Shown piece after piece: positions 33,441 to 46,214 of a DNA stretch of 64,000 nt. The position numbers and the translations under genes were made by a program. The DNA is from Kingdonia uniflora. Its lineage: Eukaryota > Streptophyta > Magnoliopsida > Ranunculales > Circaeasteraceae. The stretch lies in assembly GCA_014058105.1 (NCBI GenBank), contig JACGCM010000674.1:930001-994000 (forward strand), in the 5' to 3' direction. The notes under the pieces were generated by a model. That model saw nothing but the letters and a program-made list of their open reading frames with translations. It was not told the origin of the DNA and made no database searches. Position 1 is the stretch's first letter; every line of letters starts with the position of its first letter.

Positions 33441-34894
33441 AACACCACGAAAACAAAATATGAAAAGTTAACTCAATTTTATTTACTCGTCTCTCTTCAC
33501 GTCAGTCCTACAATTCAACTCCACTCTTCATCGTAATCCTTCTCCCTCAACTCTTTCCCACTGCTCACTCTTTTCCACTGCTCATCGCAATCCTTCTCCC
33601 TCAACTCAACTCTTCATCACAATCCTTCTCCCTCAACTCAACTCTTCATCGCAATCCTTCTCCCTCAACTTTTCAAAACCCCAATTCACAAATTGATTTG
33701 CTGATTGTTGCACTCGGGTTTGCTAATTGTTGCGCTCTATTGATAATCTCTATTGCTAATTTGTTGATTTGCTCCAGTAAGTTTTTCGATTTCAAACTCT
33801 AATTTTTCTTCCTTCTAGAATTGCTAGGTTTAATGTGCAGTATTCAATTTTTCTGCTGTGATTAAACAATTCCTTTCTCATGATAGTTGATTCTTAAAAT
33901 CGGTTACATATGTTGGCAGACTTTTTGTAATTTATTTTGGTTGTTAATTAGTTCAATATTTTGGTTGCACAGACTCTCTCTCTATCTTACTGTTTTGGAG
34001 TGTTGAGTTTGGGGTTTCTAAGTTTGCAAAACTTCAATTCCAATTTGAATCTCCTTGGAAACATCATAGTAAAAATTGTGTTAGTATATAGAATAGCATT
34101 CAATAACTTGGTTGTAGTTGGAAACTCCCAGTTTGTCAATAATTGTGTAATCTCCATGGCTGTAGTTGGAAAATCCCAGTTTGTCTCTCTCTCTATCTTA
34201 CTGTTTGTAAGTGAGATTTTATCTCCATGTCAATAATTTAGTTACACTCGACTACTGTGTCGTTCTTTCATTATTCAGTTTATCATGATTATAGTACTTA
34301 TAGTATCAAGGTTAACTAAAAGTTTAAAACTTAATGCATCCGTAATAGCCTGTATTAAAGCAAAGCAAAATGTTATGCAACCCTTTATCCTTTCTGTACT
34401 AAAAGCCAAACATTTAAATATCTTCCATATCTTCATTCTTCACCTTCTGTAATGGTCAAAGTAACTTTGAATATCCATGATCCAAGATCTTTAAAAATGT
34501 AGCACAGGTATATATAGTATTAGTATCACAATTGTATGTTAACAATTCAAACCAAAATCGATATGAACTGTTATTAAACATTAGCCATGCAGTTCGCTTA
34601 ATTAGTTGTCTAAATTTTTATCAAGCGACGAGGACACGTTCTTGTCATGACCAAAAACCTGTCAGTTTCACATTTGTAGATTGCGCTTTTGGTTTCTTTT
34701 CTTGTATGCTAATATAATAGGTGACTAGTGAAAACCACCCCTCCCTCTCTCCTCAATACAATATATTTATGTTTACCATTTGAATTTTAATATATATATA
34801 TATATATAAATATTTATTTTTTTCATTTGTTAAAATTAAATATATTTATGTGTTTAATTTTAGGTGATTGGCGAACCATTCTAGAAAAAATTAA

Positions 34895-37800
34895 TATGGG
34901 CAAAAGTTGGATCTCACTTGATAGGAATTCAAGGGCATACATTAAATGGGGTCAAAATATTTCTTACCTTTGCTTATAAAAACAAGAATATCGAAACCTC
35001 ACATATCTATTGCCCGTACAGTAAATGTGTAAATCGAGTATACCATAATCAACAAACAGTTCTAACTCACATAGAGATGTATGGTTTTGAAAAGAGCTAC
35101 AAGGATTGGATTTATCATGGGGAGCCTTTTGGTGGTGTGTGTAACAACATTATGAGGGATGACATGCCTGATCATGATATGCATCATGAGTCGAATGTAC
35201 ATGCTAATATGATTGCAATGCTTTAAGAAGGAATGGGGATTGGGGGTGCTGGGAATGCGGGCAATGATGAAGAACCTGGAGAAGAAAATACCATGGAGTT
35301 TGGTGAAAATGTTCCCAAATATTTTGAACTTCTTCAAGAGGCAGAAATTGATTTATACGAGAATTGTCCAACGAGCATTACAAAATTGTCATTCGTCATC
35401 GAACTCTTACACTTGAAGCACCTTAATGGTTGGACTAATCGTTCTTTCACGATGTTGTTAGAATTCTTGAAGAAGGTGTTTCCTAATGCAAAGATCCTGA
35501 AATCATATTATAAAGCTAGCAAAATTACTAAGGATTTAGGATTCAATTATCAAACTTGGGATGCTTGCCCTAATAATTGTATGTTATTTCGTAATGAAGC
35601 CGGGAATCTTGAGAAGTGTGACATATGTGGGACTTCAAGATATAAAAGTGATGTTTCTATCGATGGCGCAGAGGGTGACAATCTATCAAAAGTAGTTGTG
35701 AAAAAGGTAAGATATTTCCCTCTGAAGCCAAGATTACAAAGATTGTTTTGGTCATCCCACACAGCTTCTCTCATGAAATGGCATGTAAAGGAAAGAATTG
35801 ATGATGGTGCGATGAGGCATCCGACAAATTCTCGCGCATGAAAAACATTTGATGAGAAAAATCTCTCCTTTGCGAGTGATAGTCGTAATATTAAACTTGC
35901 GTTAGCAACCGATGGATTTAATCCAATTGGTAATATGAGCATAGCTCATAGTACTTGGCCTGTTGTGCCCATTCCATACAACTTGCCTCCATGGTTGTGT
36001 ATGAAACAACCACATTTAATATTGTCTATTCTTATTGATGGACCAAAAGGACCTGGTGATAACATTAATGTATATCTACAACCCTTGATTGACTAATTTT
36101 TCTCTCTCATGCCACTTACAATGCATCATGCAAGCAATTGTTTCAGTTGCATCCAGTACTACTATGGACGATAAATGATTATCCCGCGTATGCCATATTA
36201 TCGGGATGGCGCACGAAAGGTGAATTTGCTTGTCCTTATTGTAATAAAGATCATCAAGCAAAACGATTGAAGTTTGGTGACAAGTTTTGTTACTGGGGTC
36301 ATCGTCAATTCTTACTTCCATGCCACAGGTTTAGAAAGGAAAAATTAAATTTCAACGAAAAGTTTGACATGAGACCTCCACCATTAAAGTTATCAGGATC
36401 TCAAGTGCTGCAACAGTTAAATGACCTAGACATTGAAACTGCTTATAAGAAGAAGGTTGTTCTTAGAAAGAGGAAAAGAGAAGAACTACAAAAAGAGGAT
36501 ACAACCCGACTAAATTGGAAGAAAAAAATATCTTTTTTGAGCTGCCATAATAGGAACATAATTTGATCTGCCACAATCTTGATATCATGCATATTGAAAA
36601 GAATGTGTGTGATAATGTTTTGTTTACTTTACTAAACACCGAAGGTTAAACAAAGGACAATTTAAAGGCTCGAAAAGACCTCAAAGATTTAAATATTAGG
36701 TCATCTTTACATCCTCAACCACGAGGGGCAAATATGGAGTGTATGCCTCCTGCAGAGTTTACAATGAATTCTAGTCCCGGATGGTTATTCACCAAATATT
36801 TCAAGATGCGTGCACACAAAAGAGCAGAGTATATGGGGACTCAAGAGCCACGACAATCACATTCGAATGCAACAACTACTTCCTATTGTTATACAAAGGG
36901 AATTGCCAAAGCATATTGTAAAATCCTTAATTGAATTATGGAATTTTTTTTCGGTGTTGTGCTCAAGTATAAATACTGCAGACGACTTGAAAAAATTTCA
37001 AGATCGTGTGGCTCTTATGCTTTGTAGTCTTGAAAAGATTTTCCCGCCTTGTTTTTTTGATGTAATGGAGCATTTTCTTATACATTTGGTTGATGAACTA
37101 AAGATTGGTGGGCCAGCGTTCTATCGTTGGATGTATCCAATTGAAAGGTATCTCCATACACTTAAGTTATTTGTGCGCACTCGTGCCTATCCAGAGGCGT
37201 CAATTGCAAAGACTGTGATTCTCGAAGAATGCATGAATTTTTGTTTAAGGTATTTGGACGAGAATGTAGAAACCAAGTCAAGTTGACCGAGTAGAAATGA
37301 TGATGGAAGGGATGGCTCTGGTCGTGCTATGGGTAAAAAATTACATTTTCGACTAGATCATATAACGATGACTCAAGCTCATCGATACGTTCTATTCAAC
37401 AATGACGCAGTTGCCCCATTCATTGAGTAAGTTTTGAAAAAAAATAATCATAATGCTTTATATAATCCCTTTCATTATCAATATAAAATTTATGTGCTTA
37501 TATATATTCTAACAGAAAACACCTTGACAAACTTTTAAGAAGATATCTTCATGCTTTACAACATGAAGTTAGTCGTCTTCAAAATGAACAATTTCATACT
37601 TGGTTCAAAGATCACGTAAGTAATGTACTTGTCAACGAAAATGACTATTTTCTTATAGTTATATTTCACTTTGCTAAGTTATTAATTAAATGTTCTTAAA
37701 AAAATAGGTGAAGGAATTGGCAAAAGAAACACAAGTACTAGATGAAATCATGAGTTTAGCTTGGGTCCTCTACCAGATGCATTGAGATTTAAGTCTTATA

Positions 37801-38241
37801 TTCTTCGCAGATTTAGATTTCGAATAAAGAAAGTTGGCATGCGTAAAAATACTCAAAATAGTGGAGTTGTTCTAAAAGCGAATGAGTTACGCTAGTCGGA
37901 GTGCCAGAAACCCTCTTTTAGGAGAAATTACTTTCCATGGAGAGTTGATAGACATTATTGAAACTCAGTATCTTAATGGCATGAAGTTTGTGTTATTCAA
38001 ATGTAATTGGATTAAAAATCAAAGGAGCAAGAAAGTAAATGATTTGGGCTTTACGCTTGTGAACTTCAATCATTTGTTATATAAAGATAATAACATTCTC
38101 GATGAGCCTTTTATCCTAGCTTCTCAAGCAGAACAAGTTTGGTATCTACAAGATCCTTTAGAACCCGATTGGCATGTTGTAGTTGGAATGTCACCAAGAG
38201 ACAGGATCGATAGGTACTCAACTGTTCAAGATGAAGAATAA
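34895..38241 (+). pseudogene. TNP2-type CACTA transposase
   Basis: The DDE transposase that cuts the element ends. From 34895 it shows the Transpos_assoc region (KSWISLDRNSRAYIKWG; YCPYSKCVNRVYHNQQ). The TNP2 domain runs about 35400-36330 (ALATDGFNPIGNMS, YNLPPWLCMKQP, WTINDYPAYAILSGW), then HNLDIMHIEKNVCDNV, then DUF4218 at 36810-37280 (PAFYRWMYPIERYLHTLK) and DUF4216 at 37900-38240 (EQVWYLQDPLEPDWHVVVG). Two introns with GT-AG ends lie at 37427-37515 and 37616-37707. Single stops at 35225 and 35839 and frameshifts near 36095 and 34975 inactivate it. Confidence 0.92.
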
Positions 38242-39126
38242 AAAGTCACTCGAACCAAGCAATTTAACATGCAACAACTGGACGATACTTCAAACATGTA
38301 TTAAGTGTGATAAGGAGTAGATGGCACAACAATTGATACAACTCTTCCTGATGACGATCATATAGAGGAGGATGGGGAAGATGATAATTTAGGTAGTTTT
38401 TGATGCAAGAACTTATATTACACGTTTCTCAAGGAAAACTTGAGGACTTTCCTTATTATTCTAGAATTAGTTTTTTTTAAATAGAGATGCTGTAATAGCT
38501 AAGAGAAATATCTTATTCAATTAATTATCAATTATCAATTCAAGTTTTACGCTTTTAACTTTTATTTTTGTTTTTTATTGATTAATTCAAGCTTTATTTA
38601 AGCTTTTTCTCTCTCTCCCTTTCCATTCAGTACATGATATTATATTGTTTATTGCATGATTGTTGTGGAACTAATGGTGTTCATGTGCTTGTATTATATT
38701 TTACAGGTCTATCATGATAAATAAACGTACTCATAAGTGTATGGAAGATGTCGTAGCATACGATATGGTTTGGCTAAAAAGGATAAAAGAAAACAATGCT
38801 AGAATGGATGCTTTGGGGCTGCGTAGGATTGCTACTAGAATGAGTTTGTCTTAACAAAAGAAAAGCAACCCAAATGGGAGAAAAAATGGCAAGAAGAAAG
38901 TGGTTGAGGAAGAATATAGGCCACTTTTTCAACTAGAGAACGAATATTCGAGTGAAGATAAGGATGATGAAGATTTGGTTAGTGAAAGCGATGAGCCTCT
39001 TGAGACTGACAATGCAGTAGGTATGTATATATATAAATTTTTTATTTTTGTTCTTTCTAATTTGAAGAATAGGTTGTTTGTCAAGCCATGGATCATGCTA
39101 AAAAGATGAGGTATTACCATTTCCAA

Positions 39127-39390
39127 TTAGATATTTACAGTTTCTCATCATAAAATTTCTTCCCTTAAGCATGGATCTGAGCCCCCATGAACAATCATCA
39201 GGAATTTTAAGAGTCCAAAAGGAGCACTTTCTGAGATACTTATCTCTTTTCCATAAAGTCTATATATTTTCCTTACCTGTAACAAGATGCCAAACTGTTC
39301 TTGAATTTGCAGCCACATATCCTTAATTCCTCCATGGCAGCATCCTTTACTTACGTCTATTACGTAGAAGCGGAGAGATAGCCGCAACTT
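39127..39390 (-). pseudogene. Exon-like minus-strand fragment in TNPA intron, origin unknown
   Basis: Minus-strand frame with GCCHGGIKDMWLQIQEQFG followed at about 39277 by a donor-like CAG/GTAAGGA, and then a second open stretch (SAPFGLLKFLMIVHGGSD). It lies inside the first TNPA intron, antisense to it. It may be a second captured host fragment, but I cannot name the gene. Confidence 0.35.
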
Positions 39391-40403
39391 TTGTCTTTAT
39401 TTGTTTTGAGAAAGATGATGGTTTCGGAAGTCTCTTTGTAGCCGTAGTATTAGTTGCGAGTTTTCATTAATATTATAGCTTAAAGCTTAGGTTAACAAGA
39501 ATGATCTGCTAGTGAAGAAGAGTAGGAGTCAGACTCTAGCATGTGCTAGTTAGGATTACCACTTATAGGTATATATGTAATTATTTATTATAACTTATAT
39601 TGAAAATGATCTAATAAGCTTGAGAATCTTGTCCCTTAAATTTATGTTTAATCCTTGACTATGTTATTCTTTGTTTATCTCTAACAATTAATAGGTATTA
39701 TTGAGGGTTCCGCATCTTGCAATAAGGCTAATAAGAATGGAAGAGGATATGCCAAACCATGGAGCGAGTGGGATAATGGAAAAATCAAGATCTTGGAGTG
39801 GAATGAAGATTGCCAACCACTTGGACCTAATGAACCCAAGTTGATGTATCATCTAGGTCAGTTTTTATTGTCTTGAATATATATTCGTTGCTTTACGCAT
39901 ATCCAAATTTTCTATACGAGATAGATTTATTTTTTGGGCAACTAGCACCTCAATATTTTTTCATGCACTTGAATATTTTACTTTAGGAAACCTTGCACGG
40001 AATGCAGTGATGTTCCCATTGACAATGCTATCTAAGAAGGTGGCAAGTAATACGTCTCTTGATGGGGTTTGACAATCAGTAAAGGTAGTAGTATTTTTTG
40101 GTTTTTTTTTTTAAATATCGAGTCTATTATAACTGACAAATGGGAAAATAGTCCCGTAGGTGAAAATTTATGTTCTTGATTTTGACTACACAATACTTAT
40201 TTTCACACAATAACAACAAATACTCATCCCTATGGTTAAGCTAATTTCAAATTCAAACATTACGATTCACGTGACGTCTTGCTACTTCTCCTTTTGTAAT
40301 CACTTGAGCAGAAATTCTCTTGTTATTTCTCCCTTTGTAATCACTTGTGCAGACATTCACAACAATAATATCCCGATGTAAGCTATCATAATGCTGGAGT
40401 GGT

Positions 40404-41385
40404 GAGTTTTTATCTCCTGTAGTCACATGTGCAAAGGCTTCTTGATTCTTTCACCACTCTCTGTGATCGACGTATATGCAACTTGATGCTCAATAATTTA
40501 CCTGCTATCATTCTCCAAGCTAAATCCTCTAGACCTAAAGGCTAAGCATGACTGGAATAAAGAAAATGCCTGGCATACTTGGCAAAGTTGACGCGCATCT
40601 CTCTTATTTTCTTAGGACCAATATTCTTGAGGAAAGCCATAAGCCTGCCCAGTTGAATAGCATCACTTGAAGAAACAAACAGAACTATCTTGCGGTAATC
40701 AAGTATTCCTTCAAAATGAAGCTCTAGTTCATCGCTGATTATAATGGGGATGTAGCCACTGACTATAGTATTAAATAGTTAAGTAGAGGATGGAGTATCC
40801 CCAGCCGGGTTTAGGCAAAAAATTGATCTGCGCATGCCTTTCTGAGCTACAACTTTCCCTGACCCTCTAGCCGTTCCCTCTTCGATAATTACACCCTCAG
40901 CACCATTTAATTCTGCCACAAGTTTGGCACGTATCTTTCCTCCAGCATTCCTTTTGAGTCTCCCACGGAAGAAGAGCCATGTGGTTCTGCTTGATTCACT
41001 TCCCAGCAAGCATTTTATATCACATATTTCAACATTTGAGACATAAGGTAGAATAAGGTCCTTTTCCAACCAAACTTCATCGGGCTTGTACCAGTTTCCT
41101 GTAGAGTCCATATCTGGCAAAAGCCAAATCGCCTTTTTCATATATCTATGGATAGTCTTGAAAGACCAAGGATGATGAACTGGAAGTATATGGTATCTTC
41201 CTTCAGATCGTTTCCAAGCCGGCTCGTTTGTTACCCACTTCAACGCCTCCCTGTAAAGTGCTTTGCATTGTTGTTTTTCTAACAAAAAGAAGTTGATAGT
41301 TATGAAGAACTGGATGTAAAACAAGTCTGCCATCGGGAGATCTCTCTGTAGATATATCTCATTTCTCATAATTAATATACATAGT
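40404..41385 (-). pseudogene. Captured GT47 exostosin-family glycosyltransferase fragment
   Basis: Antisense inside a TNPA intron. One frame from 41369 reads ADLFYIQFFITINFFLLEK, ILPVHHPWSFK, IWLLPDMDSTGNWYKP, EKDLILPYVSNVEICD, LFFRGRLKRNAGGKIRAK and SIFCLNPAGDTPSS, then a stop at 40799. The same frame continues with DELELHFEGILDYRKI, ARHFLYSSHA, stop, EDLAWRMIAGKLLSIKLH and RRSQRVVKESRSLC to the end near 40404. This is the C-terminal part of a GT47 protein of the plant exostosin/ARAD-like group (Golgi wall-polysaccharide glycosyltransferases). The N-terminal anchor is absent, no intron is visible, and two stops make it non-coding. Confidence 0.88.
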
Positions 41386-42640
41386 TAAAGGAAGTAGTTA
41401 ATATACATAGTTAAGCAATTTTAAAATGTATAACTTGATTATTCCAATTTTTAATTTGTCATAAATTTTGTTTTGAATTTAATAGGATAATATAAATGCT
41501 TCAGATGGTTTTAAAGAAGTTTGTTTCCAAAAAATGGAATTTTCTTGGAAGGCCTTTAAATACAAAATAAAGCTTCCGCACTATAAAAAGTATAATACTG
41601 ATGAGGAGCGTCTTGCAAACATACCCCCTCGTGTGGAGCCGAACCAGTGGCCAGCTTTAGTAAGATATTGGGGTCTAAAAAAGATACAAGCAAGTATGAT
41701 TTGTTCTACTTTTATAATATATATTTTATATAATTTGACAACTTCTAAAATTTTGTTACCATTTTACAGGCAATGGCACAGAAAAATAGTGATAATCGGG
41801 CAAATCTTTCTTGTCACCCTAGGACTGGGAGGAAGACATTTGCACGTGTAAAAGCTAAGGTATATATATATATACTATGATACAAGTCAAACTTATCTTC
41901 TTTGTAGTCGATTCTTTATGAAACTCATATTAGCTAAGTAACACTTAAATATCTTACTTTCTTACGCTTGTTTATAAAATCTTATATCAATAGAGAATGG
42001 AAGACAATGAACCTATCGATGATCTTAGCATTTACAGAGCCACTTGATGTTTTAGAAATAATTTATACAATACGGAAGATGGATCAGCTGAAAGAGAGGT
42101 AATAAAATATTCATATATATGTAGTCATTGTAATAAATTTAGAACAGTAGGTATCCATTAAGTTTTGATATAGGGGTTAGACTCTTTGTAATATATATAG
42201 TTTCATAAATTATGAATGATAGATTTTCTTATATTGGCTAAGAAACAATTCGACGACGTTTCTTGAGTTACCAGAGGAAGAACGAGAAACTAATATTGAG
42301 GCAAGGGATAATATTTTCAAAGATGTGATTGGAGAAGATGGACATGGATGAGTTTTATGCAAAGGAGTAGTTGCCCGTCCCAAAAATGCAAGGTCACGGT
42401 CTTCATCATTATCATTTAAAAACTACGAGGATGAGCTTGCCAAGTAACAACAAGAAGCTGACGAGAGAGAAACTCGACACCAGCAAGAAATTGAGAATGT
42501 AAAGGCCTCTGTGAACAGTACAATTCAAATCAGAGTTAAGCGATTGATGCAAATTGTAGGCATCCCTTTTATGGATAATAATTAGTATCGTCGAGTCTCA
42601 AAGCTGATCATTATGCTAAGGTAACTATGTTTTTCTTTTC

Positions 42641-43780
42641 TAGATAAGAAATTTTGAATAGAGTTGACTTCGGTTTTTGTTGTTGTAATGATCTCATTAG
42701 TGGGATTTCTGAATTTTTGACCCGATATGTTAGTATTTTAGAGCTAAAATTAATTTAACCAACATATGACATTTGTAGACCAACATGATAAAATGGCATA
42801 ACTTCTTTTTCATAGTTTTTTTTTCATCATAGATTGGCACTGATATTTTTTTTGGACAAAATACTGGTTGCAAGAGTCTTCTAGTCCTTTCAGGTATGTT
42901 TATTCTTGGTGTATACCAATATTTTATATTTCACCATACTACGTGTCGAGTAGCATTTGGTGGTATAGTGTTGCAACTTCTAGATATTTATACTCACGTT
43001 ATAAAATTATAATTAATCAGGTGTTAATGTTTGTAGTTGTTGAGATTTATATATATTATTAACCCTCGCAGTTGATATGACATTTAATGTGATATTCAAT
43101 TATCGTGCGATTTGTGTGAATTTCATAATCTTAGAAATTGGAAGCGTGTTGTGTGTATACTGGCCTTAAGCGTTCTCAAATCGAAAGATTATGTTATTCA
43201 ATTGAGTGTTTATAAATTGTATATGTTTTCTAACAGGTACAAAATGGAAATGTCCAATTTATAGGGGAAGTGTTGCCAAATTTTCGGTAGGATTTATCCT
43301 AATTGATTTGCTTCCGTGTAGGACTTTGATATAGATGTGACGCCTCATTTGATTTTTTATATTTTCATTTTCATAATGTGTACTTCATTATTTTATTATC
43401 TTTTAGCTTGCAATTATTTTTATATGTTGTGGTTGAGGTTGTAACAATTTGATTTTTTTTTGTTTCAGGTAGTTTCTTAGCAATTATGGGAGCGATAGAG
43501 GCAAGTGCTTATTATACGTAGAGATATTATTCGTGTGTCGATGGTTCCATGTTTAGTACGTAAGAGGTTGGATAATTAATTTGAATACTCAAGTTGTATT
43601 TAGTGATTAAACAATAATTTTTAATGTTCTAGGTGGATTGAGACCTTATTTATTTATATAAAATTGGTGTTTGTGGAACCTTGTAAATAAATTATTCTCT
43701 CTTTTAAATTAACTTGTGGCTTATAAGTGATTTGTACTATCTAACAGGGGCGTAATTCAAATTGCAAAAATACTACATTT
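42641..43780. other. Element F 3' non-coding part
   Basis: AT-rich, no open frame with a recognisable motif. It links the TNPA gene end to the right subterminal repeats. Confidence 0.6.
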
Positions 43781-44439
43781 TGCATCCTTCTTTAGGGACG
43801 ATTTATTCTGTCTCTATTAATATTGGTGCTGGTGGAAAAAAAATTGCGCCATACTTTTAGAGGCAAAGAAATTCGCCTAAAATGTTGTGTATTAGAAACA
43901 GAATAATCCGTTCCTAATAATATTGGCGCTGATAGGAAAATTTGGCTCCATACTTTTAGAGACAAACAAATTCGCCTCAAATATTATGTATTAGAGAGAA
44001 AATAATCCATCCCCAATAATATTGGCACTGTTAGGAAAATTTGGCGCTATACTTTTAGAGATAAACAAATCCGTCTTAAATGTTGTGTATTAGAGATAGA
44101 ATAATCCATCCCCAATTATATTGGTGCTGGCGGGAAAATTTGGCGCCATGCCTTTAGAGGCAAACAAATTCGTCTATAATATTATGTATTAGGGACGGTT
44201 GTACTCCGTCTCCAAAGGAGTTGAAAAATAAAGACATTTAGAGACGAATTTTTGGCGTCTTTAAAGCTGTCCTTAATAGTATTAGAAACGGATGTGTCCG
44301 TCCCTAATGTATTTAGGACGCCACCCTAAAGGGACAACACTTTGCCGTCCCTAAAGATGCCCCTAATAGCTTTAGGGACAGATTAGTAGCCATTTGGGAT
44401 TATTTTTTGCCATCCCTAAAAGTGGTTTTTCTTGCATTG
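43781..44439. repeat. Element F right subterminal repeats and TIR
   Basis: Repeated AGAGGCAAACAAATTCGCCT-like blocks with a spacing of about 115 bp (around 43860, 43963, 44060, 44155) and GGGACGG or CCGTCCCTAAT blocks near 44190-44420, ending in the TIR 44424-44439. Confidence 0.85.
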
Positions 44440-44442
44440 TGA

Positions 44443-44872
44443 AGACACTCAAGCCCCTTAAAAATATTAGGGTAGCAAATCATATTGCTAGCTAAAGTCC
44501 TACTTAGTACTCACAAATTACATAATTGTCTTGCCAAGCTGCATTGATCAGTATCTGAATGCTATGTTACCTCTAAAGATTATACGCAGAATATACGTAG
44601 TATTTGTTGTTGGTTGTACCCTGTGGCCGTAACACTTATTTTATGGTTTCAGTAAAAACTTAAGTTCTCCTTAATTCAAGTAATGTCTCGCGAATAAAGA
44701 CCAAAACTCATTATTAGCCTAACCAGCGGTAGATAAATGCAATTTCCCGACAATCATTCAAACGAAAGCCATACAAGGCATTGATCTACCTAATAATGCT
44801 TGAGACTAAGGTAGTTAGGTGTGCCTTTTTTTTTCCTCTCTCCAGATAATCCCGTTCTCGGTTGCACCAACT
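44443..44872. other. No gene recognised
   Basis: Short unique-looking spacer between element F and element G. Confidence 0.6.
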
Positions 44873-44881
44873 GAACCCCAG

Positions 44882-45085
44882 AATTTTTTTTGATCTCCCT
44901 AAAGAGATCAAAAATTGATCTCTTCTAATCAAAACACACCATGTCGCATGAGAGAGAAAAATTCAAAAATAATTTATCCCATAACTTAACACAGTTTGGA
45001 TCCTTTTTAACTCCTTTCTTTTAGAAGTTTAAAAAATTCCTCTATCAGTCCCTATACTATTTAGAATCATTTTTTAACTCCTCTC
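44882..45085. repeat. Element G left terminal inverted repeat
   Basis: Pairs with 46215-46420; small indels and substitutions, weaker towards the inner end. Confidence 0.88.
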
Positions 45086-45469
45086 TTTTATTAAAAAAAT
45101 AAAATAGGTATATCTTCCTCTCTTAGTAAGATGGATAATGAGAGTTGTGTGCAATGAATGAGAGCTAAACATAGATAACATGGGAGATTTTCATCATAAT
45201 ATATTTTATAGATCCTATTGTTTTTAAACCATTGTAAACTTTATATACAAATAATATGAGTATTTTTTTCATGTTTATCGCCCATGACCACAACATGGTA
45301 AGCACAACAAATCTGAGTCTTTATATTCATCCATTACTGATACCTACTTAGGAACTTTAAGAAAAGGAATAGTACGGTTTCATTACTGTAATTTTATCTT
45401 TTAGTTTCACACGCTTGATTATGTCAATGTAGGATTTATGTTTTGGCCAGTGATATGTTTGTTTGGACC

Positions 45470-46140
45470 AGAATGGCGATGATATTTACGTCAAGGGAGG
45501 CAACTCAGGACTGGAACAACGAACTTTTCATGCCTTTATGCGAGAAAAGTTACCAAAAAAAATCTTGTGCATCTGATGGATAAGAGATTGATGGAGGAAG
45601 GGAAGGTTAAGGAGTTGGAAGCAAACTCTTTAGTGCATGTTCGCTTATCAAAAAAATCCACGTGATCAAAGCGGGAAAGCTAGATGGAACTGGAGCTATT
45701 ACTGATAGATTTGCTGGACAATATCGTCTTGCAAAGGCCCCCGAAGGAGCACCTACTGATGGGAGTTTGCTTCCTGAAGGAACATCTTATGGCGGAGGTT
45801 TGCCTCCTTAAGGAACAATTCTAGTTGGATAGCTTCTAGTTATAGTTCATGAAGGTCAAGATATTAAACTAAGGTATAACACAAAACTACTCTGTGCAGT
45901 AGTCCAAAAGTGATCCAAAATGGGAGGAGGAGTTCTCATTTTTACTGAAGGAAGCACCTACAAATGATCTACTGGCTGTAGATGTTTATAGTGAGATGTA
46001 CCGGCCGTTGTCGACTATTGGCATTAACTAGGACCTTCATAAATATGTAAGTTATGCAAGTATGAGCCTCTCGTTTCTTGTCGAAAACAAAATGACCAAT
46101 GCGATGTACAAGGTGATACACTCAACAAATGGAAAGTAAG
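45470..46140 (+). pseudogene. Captured C2-domain (synaptotagmin-like) gene fragment
   Basis: Near 45836-45865 the plus strand reads LVIVHEGQDIK, like the first strand of a plant synaptotagmin C2 domain. After a frame change, 45910-46029 reads SDPKWEEEFSFLLKEAPTND and LLAVDVYSEMYRPL, matching the K-x-R-D-P-x-W-E-E-E-F-x-F...P-P-T-N-D core, then a stop at 46030. Further text (SFLVENKMTNAMYKVIHSTN) resembles the domain end. Plant synaptotagmins bind membranes at ER-plasma membrane contacts through such C2 domains. 45470-45800 is exon-like but not recognised. No intact frame. Confidence 0.7.
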
Positions 46141-46214
46141 ATATTCGGATGCAGCGGTGAACACTGTAATGAGGATGATCTGTGATACCTTCGATTTTAT
46201 TTTAGATTTTAGAT

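Larger units (their letters stand above)
38711..42640 (+). pseudogene. TNPA-like accessory protein (Transposase_24 type)
   Basis: Second CACTA gene, which in the superfamily binds subterminal repeats. Exons can be followed by splice sites: about 38711-39017 (MINKRTHKCMEDVVAYDMVW; acidic end), 39693-39856 (GRGYAKPWSEWDNGKIKIL), 39987-40085 (GNLARNAVMFPLTMLSKK), 41485-41690 (FSWKAFKYKIKLPHYKKYN; EPNQWPALVRYW), 41769-41860 (LSCHPRTGRKTFARVKAK), then 41995-42640 with DVIGEDGHG and a coiled-coil tail. Stops occur in exons (for example 38853, 40069). The 1.4-kb intron 40086-41484 holds the captured glycosyltransferase fragment. Confidence 0.75.
33157..44439 (+). mobile_element. Element F: CACTA (En/Spm) transposon, about 11.3 kb
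   Basis: The left end reads CACTAGAAAAAAAG and the right end, reverse-complemented, CAATGCAAGAAAAACC, compatible with a CACTAGCAAGAAAAACC-type TIR. A 3-bp target duplication TGA flanks it (33154-33156 and 44440-44442). Subterminal repeats occur at both ends. It has the two-gene plan of the superfamily, TNP2 transposase then a TNPA-like gene, both plus strand. Frames are broken, but splice sites survive. An antisense glycosyltransferase fragment lies in a TNPA intron. Confidence 0.93.

Noticed and set aside
34786..34810. (TA)n microsatellite and other A/T runs (22566, 46890, 49448)
   Set aside because: Simple low-complexity tracts with no further signal.
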